The notes under the pieces are model-generated. The model had not been told where the DNA came from and did no database searches. It saw only the letters and a list, made by a program, of their open reading frames with translations. Positions 7,411-16,476 of a DNA stretch of 39,319 bases are shown in pieces (within the stretch, counting starts at the first letter, position 1; each line of letters begins with the position of its first letter). The position numbers and the translations under genes are program-made. Origin of the DNA: Acidimicrobiia bacterium (GTDB taxonomy: Bacteria > Actinomycetota > Acidimicrobiia > Spongiisociales > JAENVV01); the NCBI GenBank assembly GCA_016650365.1, contig JAENVV010000103.1:1-39319 (forward strand), given 5' to 3'.

Positions 7411-9635
7411 TGCGAAAGTCCCTCCAGGACCCGCGACGGCGTGAGGGGGAAGCTGTCGAACCAGACCCCGGTGGCGTCGTGCAGCGCCGCGATGACCGCC
7501 GGCGCATAGGGAAGATACGGCATTTCGGCCATGCCCCGAGCGGCAAATGGGCCGAGCGGATCGCCGTACTCGCCAATGACCGTATCAACCTGGCGAGGGA
7601 TGTCACCGATGCCCGGGATCAGATACTGCGACAGTCGGGGGTTGGTGATCCTCCCGTCGGCGCTCACCAACGCCTCGGACAGCGTGTACCCGTGGGCTTG
7701 CACGATGGCACCTTCAGATTGGGTAATCACCAGCATCGGATTGATCGCCTTGCCGACGTCAACCGCACTCACGACCCGGTCGATCCGGATGTGCCCGGTC
7801 TCGACATCGACCGACAGCTCAACCGCCTGGGCGACGTACCCGTAGGAAAAGTTCGGGACGGTAGGGCCACCCTCCGGGTCGAGCATCTCGGTGGGCGGTG
7901 GCACGTATCGGAATTCCCCGATCGCCGGACGGTCACCATCGAGCCAGGATTTCTGGGCTTCTTCGGCGGCGCCGAGAATGGAATTGCCTGCCATAAAGGT
8001 CATGCGCGACGCCGAGACAGAGCCCGAATCGCCGGTGGTGGCCGTATCTGAAAACACGGCGTCCACTGCTGAAACGTCCATGCCTAATGCTTCGGCCGCC
8101 ATCTGGATGAGGGCGGTATGGGTTCCCTGACCCACCTCGGCTGCGGAGTGAAATAGGGTGGCGGACTTGGGAGCCTCGCCATCTCCGTGCAGCTCGATTC
8201 TTGCTTCACACCGTTCGGGGAACCCGAAGCTGAATCCGACGTTCTTGAATGCACAGGCGAACCCGCGACCGTGCCGGGTCGCCTCCGCCGAACCAGGCAG
8301 GGAGCGGAACGACCGCACCGGTTCGTACGACGGGAGTGCTCCGTCCCATCCGGCCTCGGTCGCACAATCCTCAACCACTTCACGGATCGAGACGCCGACT
8401 GGTAGCGGAGTGTGGGTGGCTCCCAGGTCGCCTTCGCCGATGAGATTGAGACGGCGAAATTCGACCGGGTCCATCCCGAGAGCCTCGGCCAGCTTGTTGA
8501 TCTGCGACTCGGAGACAAACGTGCCTTGGGGTCCACCGAACCCACGAAAGGCGCCACCGGGGACCGACGTTGTGTAGACCGCGTGGCTGTCAACCCGGAT
8601 ATTGGGCAGCAGGTACGGACCGGCCAACGTCATGTGAAGGTTCCCGAGCACTTTGTTCGACGTGTAGTTGTACGAGCCCGCATCGAGGTAGGCGTCGGCT
8701 TCGACGGCGACGATCCTCCCATCGGCGCTGGCCCCCCACCGGGTGGTCACCTGGGCCCGATGGCGTTTGTGATGGCCAACAATCGACTCTTCCCGCGACC
8801 ACTGCGTTCTGATCGGCCGTCGCTCGCCCAGCGCGGCACACTTGCGCGCCGCGATCGCCAAAACGATCTGCAAACTCATATCTTCCCGACCACCGAAGGC
8901 CCCGCCGATCGACGGATAGATAACTCGTATCTCGTCGGCGGGAAGATCGAGAGCATGGGCAATCTGCTCCTGATCCTCATGAGTCCACTGGCCGGCAACC
9001 TCAACGGTGACTCGCCCCTCCTCATCGACGTACGAGACCCCGGCCTCTGGTTGCAAGTAGGCATGTTCCTGATGTGGCAGTTGATAGGTGCCTTCGACGA
9101 TCACCGCTGCCTCCGCCCAACCGGCTTCCATGTCTCCCTTGCGGAACACGAATTGGTAATAGGCGTTGGTCGGTTTGCCGTTCTCCGGGTGCACCAGTGG
9201 TGCTCCGGGTGCCAGGGCGGCGTCGACGGTTTCCGCCAATGGAAGCTGCTCCCATTCCACATCGATCAGACCGGCCGCCCGACGGGCGATGGCATCGGTT
9301 TCGGCAACTACTACCGCTATATGATCGGCTTCCCACCGACTCACATCGGACGGCACGTCACTGCGGTCGGTGCCATCGATCCCGACGAGAACCGGCTGGT
9401 CGTCCATCGTGAGTCCGTACTCGTTGACCGGGACATCCGCCGCGGTGACGACAGTGATCACCCCGGCAAGATGGCGGGCTGCCGAGACATCCATACGGAT
9501 CATCCGGGCATGGGGCTGGTCCGAAAAAACCACAACCGCCGACAGCATTTTCTGACCCCGAATGTCACCCGGATATACGGCCGATCCGGTTACCTTGGCT
9601 TCCGCGTCGGTTCGTTTGACTGATTCACCAATCAT
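7407..9635 (-). CDS. Xanthine dehydrogenase, molybdenum-binding subunit
   Basis: A 742-residue molybdopterin-binding chain of the xanthine oxidase family, which hydroxylates xanthine or hypoxanthine to urate. Visible motifs are the entry PGDIRG, GGAFGGREDMS, GAFRGFGGPQG, AEVGQGTHTALIQMAAEALG and the C-terminal GMAEMPYLPYAPA, whose Glu should be the catalytic base. The frame is open further upstream, but the start chosen is ATG 9633-9635: it overlaps the preceding stop as ATGA and has GGAGG seven bases before it. Its partner is the FAD/2Fe-2S subunit directly upstream. Exact substrate preference is not visible. Confidence 0.9.
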   Translation of the reverse strand: MIGESVKRTDAEAKVTGSAVYPGDIRGQKMLSAVVVFSDQPHARMIRMDVSAARHLAGVITVVTAADVPVNEYGLTMDDQPVLVGIDGTDRSDVPSDVSRWEADHIAVVVAETDAIARRAAGLIDVEWEQLPLAETVDAALAPGAPLVHPENGKPTNAYYQFVFRKGDMEAGWAEAAVIVEGTYQLPHQEHAYLQPEAGVSYVDEEGRVTVEVAGQWTHEDQEQIAHALDLPADEIRVIYPSIGGAFGGREDMSLQIVLAIAARKCAALGERRPIRTQWSREESIVGHHKRHRAQVTTRWGASADGRIVAVEADAYLDAGSYNYTSNKVLGNLHMTLAGPYLLPNIRVDSHAVYTTSVPGGAFRGFGGPQGTFVSESQINKLAEALGMDPVEFRRLNLIGEGDLGATHTPLPVGVSIREVVEDCATEAGWDGALPSYEPVRSFRSLPGSAEATRHGRGFACAFKNVGFSFGFPERCEARIELHGDGEAPKSATLFHSAAEVGQGTHTALIQMAAEALGMDVSAVDAVFSDTATTGDSGSVSASRMTFMAGNSILGAAEEAQKSWLDGDRPAIGEFRYVPPPTEMLDPEGGPTVPNFSYGYVAQAVELSVDVETGHIRIDRVVSAVDVGKAINPMLVITQSEGAIVQAHGYTLSEALVSADGRITNPRLSQYLIPGIGDIPRQVDTVIGEYGDPLGPFAARGMAEMPYLPYAPAVIAALHDATGVWFDSFPLTPSRVLEGLSQ

Positions 9636-11029
9636 GATCCAGCCTCCACCACGGCATCGATAATCTTGTAGTAGCCAGTACATCGGCACAGGTTGCCGGC
9701 CAGACCGGCGATCACCGCGTCGGCGTCGGGACTCGGAATCTCGTCGAGTAGCGAGGCGCCGGCCACGATAAATCCCGGAATGCAATAGCCGCACTGGACG
9801 GCGAAATTGTCAATGAACGCCTGCTGAACAGGATGTAGTTCGGTACCGCCGATGCCTTCAACGGTTGTGACCGACGCACCTCCGACCGACGCGGCCGGAA
9901 CCAGACATGACATGACGGCCGCACCATTGAGTTGCACCGTGCAGGCGCCGCACTCACCTTCGGCGCAGCCCTCCTTGGTACCCGTCAACGAGACCCCCAG
10001 TTCGGGGCCGGCCACATCTCGGAGCCAATCGAGCAACGTCAATCCGGCTACCCCGCTCGTCCCGACGGCGTGACCGTTGACGGTCGCCTGGTCGCCGGAT
10101 GGACCGTGCGCCGAGCCCCCCTCACTCAAGAGGACCGGCCGGGGAGGAATCGACGGCGCCGACCGTAACGAGGCGAGACCCCGCTCGACGATCACTCGAA
10201 CCGCCTCGGTCCGATATTTGGCAGTTGATCGCACATCATCGATTGGAGTTACCGACGACGATGCGGCCGCCGCTACCAGAGCAATGGCAGTTTCGTCGAA
10301 GCTGGCTCCGATAAGCCCCTCGACGGGTGCTTCCACGATGGTCGTCGCCACCGAACCGAGAGCAATCTTGGCCGATCGAACCACCTCACCATCCAATTCC
10401 ACCACCATGGCAGCATGAACGACGGAGATGGCCTGGGCGGCTCGCAGGCCCGCCTTGACAAAGACCCCGCGTTCATTTGAACGGAGCGTACGAAAACTCA
10501 GCGAGGTGATGAGCTCATCGGGCATACGGACAGACCTGCGCACGCCGGTGTGAAACTCGACGAGCGGTACCGTCCTCTCGCCCCGTATCGACCGCAAGGT
10601 CACGTCGGCATCGAGCACCCGCAACGCCGAGATGGTGTCATTGGCAGGACTGGCAGTCGCCACATTGCCAACCACGGTTGCTCGATTTCGAAGTTGCGGA
10701 GATCCAATCTCCGCACAGGCTTCAGCCAATGGTCGAGCTACCTCCCACAAGATCGGCGAAGCCACGATCTGATTGTGGGTGACGAGCATGCCGATCTCGA
10801 TCCTGGTATCACCAAAGATGATCTGATCGGCCTGGGCGACAGCCGAAACATCAATGAGCAGTCCGACGCCTTCGTGCTGGTGATGGGCAAACTCGAGAAT
10901 GAGATCGGTACCGCCGGCTATGAGACGGGCGTCTGCTCCGTACTCCGCCAGCAAGTCGACCACCTCGTCGATGGTCGACGGGCGCAGGACCTGTTTCGGG
11001 AGTGGGCCACGCCGTTGAACCTCATGCAT
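9632..11029 (-). CDS. Xanthine dehydrogenase, fused FAD and 2Fe-2S subunit
   Basis: A 465-residue electron-transfer chain. Residues about 10-280 form the FAD-binding domain of the CO-dehydrogenase flavoprotein type (LIAGGTDLI, then GSPQLRNRATVVGNVATASPANDT). After a linker, residues about 310-460 carry both 2Fe-2S clusters (EGCAEGECGACTV, QCGYCIPGF, NLCRCTGYYKI). The order FAD then Fe-S is the reverse of the usual XdhA-type fusion. The start is ATG 11027-11029, overlapping the guanine deaminase stop by eight bases; the open frame upstream of it is only the overlap. It feeds electrons from the Mo subunit to NAD or another acceptor. Confidence 0.9.
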   Translation of the reverse strand: MHEVQRRGPLPKQVLRPSTIDEVVDLLAEYGADARLIAGGTDLILEFAHHQHEGVGLLIDVSAVAQADQIIFGDTRIEIGMLVTHNQIVASPILWEVARPLAEACAEIGSPQLRNRATVVGNVATASPANDTISALRVLDADVTLRSIRGERTVPLVEFHTGVRRSVRMPDELITSLSFRTLRSNERGVFVKAGLRAAQAISVVHAAMVVELDGEVVRSAKIALGSVATTIVEAPVEGLIGASFDETAIALVAAAASSSVTPIDDVRSTAKYRTEAVRVIVERGLASLRSAPSIPPRPVLLSEGGSAHGPSGDQATVNGHAVGTSGVAGLTLLDWLRDVAGPELGVSLTGTKEGCAEGECGACTVQLNGAAVMSCLVPAASVGGASVTTVEGIGGTELHPVQQAFIDNFAVQCGYCIPGFIVAGASLLDEIPSPDADAVIAGLAGNLCRCTGYYKIIDAVVEAGS

Positions 11030-11603
11030 CGCTGCGTCCGTTGTAGATGGGTGCCCCGACAGCCACATAGAGGTCGAGCACGGCGGCCGCTTCAGCTCGC
11101 ATGACGTCGACCACTACCTCGATTCCCCGTGAAGTAAGCGCTCCTTGCCAGTCGGCGACCTTGGGGCCTTCGTCAAACCCGATCGCTCTGGCATCCTCGT
11201 CGCGAGCCCCGGTCACCAGCTTGCGTACGCCAGACCAGACCGTTGCGCCAAGGCACAAGGCGCACGGTTCGGTCGACGCCACCAATTCCATGAGCGGCAA
11301 CCCTTCGCCACCCAGATCGAAAACTCCTAGCTGCTGGTTCGCCAGGCCTATTGCAGTGATCTCGGCGTGAGCGAAAGAAATCGCGATCGGAACGACCCGG
11401 TTAACGCCAGGAGCGATCAGCCGCCCGGAATCCGTCTCAAAGATGGCCGCCCCGAATGGGCCACCCGCTTGTTCGACGACGTTGCGTCTGGCCAGCTCGA
11501 TCACGAACGGCATCCGCTCTTCCTCAGAGAAGACGGCCCCGGGAACGGCTAGCTCGTCAACCCAATCCGGCGCGTCAATGATGACTTTTCCCCAAGAACT
11601 CAT
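11022..11603 (-). CDS. guaD: Guanine deaminase (cytidine-deaminase fold)
   Basis: A 193-residue nucleoside/base deaminase converting guanine to xanthine, the substrate of the next gene. Zinc-site residues are His79 and catalytic Glu81 in HAE, and Cys114/Cys117 in PCALC followed by LGATVWSG. This is the layout of Bacillus GuaD rather than the amidohydrolase-type guanine deaminase. It is slightly longer at the N-terminus than usual (about 155 residues). The true start is ATG 11601-11603, which overlaps the permease stop (ATGA); the long frame upstream is the permease read in another frame. TadA-like tRNA deaminases share the motif, but operon context favours guanine. Confidence 0.85.
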   Translation of the reverse strand: MSSWGKVIIDAPDWVDELAVPGAVFSEEERMPFVIELARRNVVEQAGGPFGAAIFETDSGRLIAPGVNRVVPIAISFAHAEITAIGLANQQLGVFDLGGEGLPLMELVASTEPCALCLGATVWSGVRKLVTGARDEDARAIGFDEGPKVADWQGALTSRGIEVVVDVMRAEAAAVLDLYVAVGAPIYNGRSDA

Positions 11604-12556
11604 GTACGTTCCTCCCTGGAATATGGAACCCCGAGGGCAGCCGGAGCACCCAGTCGACTTCGTAGCGACGAGGCAGAGGAAACCAGTACCAGCACGAGAA
11701 TCGTCATGATGTATGGCGCCATGTTCAACAGGTTCGCCGAAATGGTGGTACCGGATGCCTGCAGCCGAAACTGGACGGCGTTGACTCCCCCGAAGAGTAA
11801 CGCTCCTGCGAATGCTCTGGCCGGTCTCCAACTGGCAAAAATCACGAGTGCCACGGCGATCCAGCCACGGCCCCCGGTGAGGTTCTCGGACCAGCCCGGC
11901 GTGTACGCCAGCGACAAGTGTGCTCCGCCGAGCCCGGCAAGGGCGCCACCAACCATCGTGTAGATGTACCGGTACCGCAACACAGGAATCCCCATCGCCT
12001 CGACGGTGGCCGGGCTCTCGCCCATGGCGCGCAGTTGTTGGCCTGGCGAGGTCCGGTAGATGTAGAACCAAACCAGCGGGATGAACAGGTACATTGAGTA
12101 GACGACCAGGTCCTGGGCGAACAAGGCTTCGCCGACGACCGGCAACGAACTAAGACCGGGAATGACCGCATCGCGAAACCGTGGGCCCTGCAAACCAACC
12201 AGGGCGCCGTGATCCGGACCCAGTCGCTCGCCGAGGAAACTTGCCAGCCCGGTTCCGACGAGCGTGATGGCCAGTCCGGATACGATCTGATCGGCTCGCA
12301 ATGTGATCGTGACAAACGCATGGAGTAGGGCCAGTAGCGCTCCGATTCCCATGGCGGCCAAAACCCCGATCATAAGAGAACCCGTATGAAAGGCCGCGGC
12401 AAAGCCGGTCACGGCCCCCATGATCATCATGCCCTCGACCCCGAGATTAAGGATCCCGGACCGTTCCGTGATGGCTTCCCCGATCGTGGCATACGTCAGA
12501 GAGGTTCCGGCAAACACTGCAATCCCCAAAATGGAGGAGATGAGGTCAAGACTCAT
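11600..12556 (-). CDS. ABC transporter permease for purines/nucleosides (second permease)
   Basis: A 318-residue membrane protein of the BmpA-associated branch of the branched-chain-type permeases (NupQ/YufQ family), with eight to ten helices. The conserved GVEGMMIMGAVTGFAAAF near 38-55 and the EAA-like loop GESPATVEAMGI near 178-190 fit this family. It overlaps both neighbours by four bases (ATGA), so stoichiometric translation with the other permease is likely. It forms the import channel together with the 12553-13665 product. Confidence 0.9.
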   Translation of the reverse strand: MSLDLISSILGIAVFAGTSLTYATIGEAITERSGILNLGVEGMMIMGAVTGFAAAFHTGSLMIGVLAAMGIGALLALLHAFVTITLRADQIVSGLAITLVGTGLASFLGERLGPDHGALVGLQGPRFRDAVIPGLSSLPVVGEALFAQDLVVYSMYLFIPLVWFYIYRTSPGQQLRAMGESPATVEAMGIPVLRYRYIYTMVGGALAGLGGAHLSLAYTPGWSENLTGGRGWIAVALVIFASWRPARAFAGALLFGGVNAVQFRLQASGTTISANLLNMAPYIMTILVLVLVSSASSLRSRLGAPAALGVPYSREERT

Positions 12557-13665
12557 GCCACAACCCCCACCCGCTCACGGCTGACCCGAATCCGGTATTG
12601 ACTAAAGATGTCCCCACCGAGCACGAAGAACAGCATGACCCCCTGCACCACCTGGGCGACCGACGCCGGGAGCCCCATCGTCATCTGAATTTGGTCCCCG
12701 CCGACGAAGACCGCCGCCAACAGGATGGACACGAGCACGATGGCCCCGGGTTGAAGCTTGGCGACCCAGGCCACGATGATCGCCGTGAACCCATTGTTCG
12801 CCGACAGTCCTTGCTGAAGCTTGTGCGAAATACCTGCCACCTCGCCCATCCCGGCCAGGCCGGCCAGGCCGCCGGAGATGAGCATCACCAAGAGGATGTT
12901 ACGAAACACCGAAACGCCCGCGAATCGGGCGGCTTCCGGGTTGTCTCCCAAAAGGCGAATCTCGTAACCGGCCCTGGTCTTGGCGAAGAGCACCCAAACC
13001 CCCACTGCGGCGACCAGGCCGATCAGCAACGCCACATTGACCCGGGTATTGGAAAACCTGGGCAGCCACGTAAATTCAGGAAACAGCGCTGAACCAGGGA
13101 ACCCGAGTCCCTCCGGGTCCTTCCAGGAAGTCGTAAAAAGCTGCGAGTACCAGAGAATGGCGATGTAGTTGAGCATCAAGGTGACGATGATTTCGCTGAC
13201 ATTGAGATACGCCTTCAGGAGGGCCGGAATCAGCGCCCACAAAGCGCCAGCCAGGATGGCTGCCCCGCCCATGATCAGGCCATACACCACCAGGGTCTGT
13301 GGAACCCAGGGGGCGGCATCCGGAAGGAACAGAGCGACCGCCGAGGCGGCGATCCCTCCCATTACCAGTTGCCCTTCGGCACCGATATTCCAGAACTTCA
13401 TCTTGAAAGCCACTGCCACGGCCAGGCCGGTGAGCATCAGGGGGGTAGCCCGAACCAACGTCTCGGATGCGCTGTACACCTCACCACCGAAGATATCGCC
13501 AAACGCCCCATCCCACATGGCGGCAAACGTGTCGATGGGATTCGCCCCGAACGCCAGCAAGAGAAGCCCGCTGGCGACCAGTGCCAAAACCACCGATGCC
13601 ACCGGAACCGCCCAGCTCAAGTAGCGAGGAGGGTCGATGCGGCGCTCGAGCCTGAACCGGATCAT
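12553..13665 (-). CDS. ABC transporter permease for purines/nucleosides (first permease)
   Basis: A 370-residue membrane protein of the NupP/YufP type. After a short cytoplasmic N-terminus (RFRLERRIDPP) it has about ten helices. Recognisable are FWNIGAEGQLVMGGIAASA near 110-128, LNVSEIIVTLMLNYIAI near 175-190 and the cytoplasmic coupling loop LGDNPEAARFAGV near 238-250. It overlaps the ATPase stop and the second permease start by four bases each. It pairs with the second permease in the membrane. Confidence 0.9.
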   Translation of the reverse strand: MIRFRLERRIDPPRYLSWAVPVASVVLALVASGLLLLAFGANPIDTFAAMWDGAFGDIFGGEVYSASETLVRATPLMLTGLAVAVAFKMKFWNIGAEGQLVMGGIAASAVALFLPDAAPWVPQTLVVYGLIMGGAAILAGALWALIPALLKAYLNVSEIIVTLMLNYIAILWYSQLFTTSWKDPEGLGFPGSALFPEFTWLPRFSNTRVNVALLIGLVAAVGVWVLFAKTRAGYEIRLLGDNPEAARFAGVSVFRNILLVMLISGGLAGLAGMGEVAGISHKLQQGLSANNGFTAIIVAWVAKLQPGAIVLVSILLAAVFVGGDQIQMTMGLPASVAQVVQGVMLFFVLGGDIFSQYRIRVSRERVGVVA

Positions 13666-15224
13666 TTGGCCGCCAGTTCGCCGGCCATCATCAAGCCAAT
13701 CTTTTCCTTGGTGACGCCCGCCGCGTCAACGATGCCCATATTCACGCCGCCATGCAAGACCATGACCCGGTCGGACAAGACGAACAACTCGTCGAGGTCT
13801 TCGGAGATCAGCATTATGGCCGCTCCCCTCCGGCGCTCGGCAAGTAACGCCTCCCGGACCGCCTCGATGGCGCCCACATCGAGGCCGCGCGTTGGATAGG
13901 CCGCGACAATGAGCGGGGTCACACCACTCTTGGTACCAGCGTCAATCTCGCGCGCCAGAATTGCCTTCTGTTGGTTGCCTCCAGATAGGTTCCGAGCCGG
14001 AGTCGCTGCCGACGGAGTCGACACGGAGAACTTCTCGATGTATTCGGTTGACAATTCGGCGATCGCCCGCTTGCGCAGAAACCGCCCGGAGGCGATCGGG
14101 GCGGAGGTATATCGTTTCATGATGAAGTTGTCAGACAACGGAAGGCCACCCGCCAGTCCCATGCCCAAACGATCCGCCGGGACGTGGGAAACACCGTGCC
14201 GAATGAACCCGCGCGGAGAAAAGCCGTCCATGTCGTCGCCGTGGAGCATGATCCGACCGCCTGTGAGAGACCGGAGCCCGGTAACGCACTCGGCCAGTTC
14301 GAATTGGCCATTGCCCGCCACGCCCGCCACCCCAAGGATCTCCCCTGACCGAACCACAAACGAGAGATCCCGGATGGCTGGAAGACCCCGGCCGTCGTTG
14401 GAAGAGATCGCCACGCACTCCAGCACAACCGGTCCCGGCTCCTGGTCCTCACGGTCCGAAGTAAACAGCACCTCGCGCCCGACCATCAGCTTGGCGAGTC
14501 CTGCCTTGGTGGCATCCTTCGTGTCGATCGTGGCGACGTTCTTTCCCGCCCGCAGCACGGTGACGCGATCCGAGAAAGCAAGTACCTCGTCGAGTTTGTG
14601 GGAAATGAAGACAACCGCTCGTTCGTCGTTGGCGAGGTGACGGAGGGTGACCCCCAATTCGGCGCTTTCCTGGGGGGTGAGGACCGCAGTGGGTTCGTCA
14701 AGGATGAGGATCTCGGCACCGCGGTACAGAAGCTTGAGAATCTCAACCCGTTGTCGGAGTCCGACGGAGAGTTGCCAGATTTCCGCAGTCGGATCCACTC
14801 TCAGCCCGAAACGTTCGCCAAGCGCCGCAACCTCGGTCTCGACGGCTTTCATGTTGGGAATGAACCCAACCCCTTCCACTCCGAGAATTACGTTTTCGGC
14901 AACGGTCTGGTTCGGTACCAGCTTGAAGTGCTGATAAACCATCCCGATTCCCAAGCGGATGGCGGCGCGCGGAGAATGGATATCCACCTTCTGGAGAGGC
15001 TTGCCGCCGGTGGCCAACTCGATATGACCCTCGGTCGGACGGTACAAGCCGACCAGACAACTCATCAGCGTCGACTTGCCGGCACCGTTCTCCCCCAACA
15101 ATGCGTGGATCTCACCGCGTCGAACGGTGAGATCCACGTTTTCGTTGGCGATGACACCGGGGAACCGTTTGGTGAGGCCGCGAATCGCGACCGCGACCTC
15201 ACCTCCTTCCGGTTCCGATGTCAT
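13662..15224 (-). CDS. ABC transporter ATPase, two nucleotide-binding domains
   Basis: A 520-residue double ATPase like those energising BMP-family nucleoside and sugar importers. The N-terminal domain has Walker A GENGAGKST (Lys50), signature LSVGLRQRVEILKLLYRGA and Walker B ILILDEPTAVL. The C-terminal domain has a degenerate Walker A (GVAGNGQ) with signature LSGGNQQKAILAREI. One intact and one degenerate site is normal for this family. The frame is open 65 codons further upstream, but that part is the binding-protein gene in another frame. ATG 15222-15224, 13 bases after that gene's stop and with AGGGAA upstream, is the credible start. Confidence 0.9.
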   Translation of the reverse strand: MTSEPEGGEVAVAIRGLTKRFPGVIANENVDLTVRRGEIHALLGENGAGKSTLMSCLVGLYRPTEGHIELATGGKPLQKVDIHSPRAAIRLGIGMVYQHFKLVPNQTVAENVILGVEGVGFIPNMKAVETEVAALGERFGLRVDPTAEIWQLSVGLRQRVEILKLLYRGAEILILDEPTAVLTPQESAELGVTLRHLANDERAVVFISHKLDEVLAFSDRVTVLRAGKNVATIDTKDATKAGLAKLMVGREVLFTSDREDQEPGPVVLECVAISSNDGRGLPAIRDLSFVVRSGEILGVAGVAGNGQFELAECVTGLRSLTGGRIMLHGDDMDGFSPRGFIRHGVSHVPADRLGMGLAGGLPLSDNFIMKRYTSAPIASGRFLRKRAIAELSTEYIEKFSVSTPSAATPARNLSGGNQQKAILAREIDAGTKSGVTPLIVAAYPTRGLDVGAIEAVREALLAERRRGAAIMLISEDLDELFVLSDRVMVLHGGVNMGIVDAAGVTKEKIGLMMAGELAAK

Positions 15225-15237
15225 CCGTGTTTGTTCC

Positions 15238-16371
15238 CTATCCCGCCGGGATTTCCCCGACGACACCCTCGACGAAGAAGGACATCCCGAGCATGTCTCC
15301 GTCTTCCATACAGGTGCCTTCGGCGACCTGCTCGGTGCCGGCCTGGTCGACGATGGGTCCACAAAAGACGTCAAAGTCGCCTGAGATGATCTCGGCCTTC
15401 TTGGCTTCGACGAGATCAATGGTTTCCTGAGTGACCGAAGGACCGTACGAGGCCAGGTCGACTACGCCGGTATCAAGGCCACCCCACCATGACTCGTCAC
15501 CCTGATAGGTGCCGGCCCGCACCTCTTCGACCAACGGCACATACTTGTTGGCCCAATTCCAAATCGGGGCGCTCAACAGGGAATCTCCGACGAAGGACCG
15601 ACTGTCCGTGTTGTACCCGATCGAGTAGGCGCCCCGATCGGCGGCGGCCTTCTGCGGTTCGGTGGTGTCCTGGTGCTGGGCGATGACATCGGCGCCTGCA
15701 TCCAACAATGCTTCAGCGGCTTCCTTTTCTTCTGGAGGGCCGAACCACGTGTTGGTCCACACCACCCGAACCTCGGCATCAGGATTGACCGATTGCACGC
15801 CGAGCGTAAAGGCATTGATACCCCGGATCACTTCCGGGATCGGGAATGCTGCAACGTAGCCGATGATGTTCGACTCCGTCTGGGCTCCGGCGATCATCCC
15901 GGTGAGGTACCGCGGTTGGTACATGCGGCCGAAGATATTCGACAGGTTGGCTGCATTCTTGTATCCGGAAACATGCACGAACTGCACGTCAGGGAACTCG
16001 GCCGCCACTGTCGCCGTCGGGTCCATGAACCCGAAGGACGTTGTAATGATGATGTCATTCCCGGCCTGCGCGAACTCACGAATGACTCGCTCAGCATCAG
16101 GCCCTTCCGGGACATTCTCGATGTAGCTCGTTTCCACGCCGTCCATGGCTTCAACCGCCAGACGGCCCTGTTCGTGGGAATACGTCCAACCGAGGTCACC
16201 GATCGGTGCCACGTACACGAAAGCCACCTTCGTGACCTCGCCGCTCGCAGTGCCATTGGTGGTGTCGATTGCTGCCCCGGTCGTCGTGGTGGCGTCGTCG
16301 CCCCCACAGGCCGCCAGGGCGAGCAGTAGCGCTATCAGTAGGGCGCTCAGTCGTCCAAATTTCACGTTCAT
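15238..16371 (-). CDS. BMP-family substrate-binding lipoprotein (purine/nucleoside)
   Basis: A 377-residue extracytoplasmic binding protein. Its signal peptide ends in a lipobox, LALAAC (Cys22), followed by an acidic and Thr-rich linker. The body has the Bmp/PnrA layout: VAFVYVAPIGDLGWTYSHEQG, then VQFVHVSGYKNAANLSNIFGRMYQPRYLTGMIAG. It captures purines or nucleosides for the importer encoded downstream and heads the operon. The ribosome-binding site GGAGGA abuts the ATG, so translation probably starts at the in-frame GTG two codons in (16363-16365, seven-base spacing). Xanthine, guanine, hypoxanthine or a nucleoside would suit the operon. Confidence 0.9.
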   Translation of the reverse strand: MNVKFGRLSALLIALLLALAACGGDDATTTTGAAIDTTNGTASGEVTKVAFVYVAPIGDLGWTYSHEQGRLAVEAMDGVETSYIENVPEGPDAERVIREFAQAGNDIIITTSFGFMDPTATVAAEFPDVQFVHVSGYKNAANLSNIFGRMYQPRYLTGMIAGAQTESNIIGYVAAFPIPEVIRGINAFTLGVQSVNPDAEVRVVWTNTWFGPPEEKEAAEALLDAGADVIAQHQDTTEPQKAAADRGAYSIGYNTDSRSFVGDSLLSAPIWNWANKYVPLVEEVRAGTYQGDESWWGGLDTGVVDLASYGPSVTQETIDLVEAKKAEIISGDFDVFCGPIVDQAGTEQVAEGTCMEDGDMLGMSFFVEGVVGEIPAG

Positions 16372-16476
16372 TCCTCCGTTGTCAATGTCAGATCATTTTT
16401 CGCTGCAGACGTCTGTTCCGAGACGCGCAAGCCAGACTGCCACACTGGCCTCGCACATAACGATTCAACGTCGAAT

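Noticed and set aside
8412-9623. 403-residue plus-strand ORF inside the molybdenum subunit gene
   Set aside because: Antisense shadow; the minus strand carries all expected xanthine dehydrogenase motifs.
11604-12071. N-terminal extension of guanine deaminase
   Set aside because: The extension is the permease gene in another frame; ATG 11601-11603 overlaps the permease stop and starts a normal-size deaminase.
16406-16415. CAGACGTCTG palindrome upstream of the binding-protein gene as an operator
   Set aside because: A single ten-base palindrome is too weak in isolation, and no second copy was noticed before the other purine genes.
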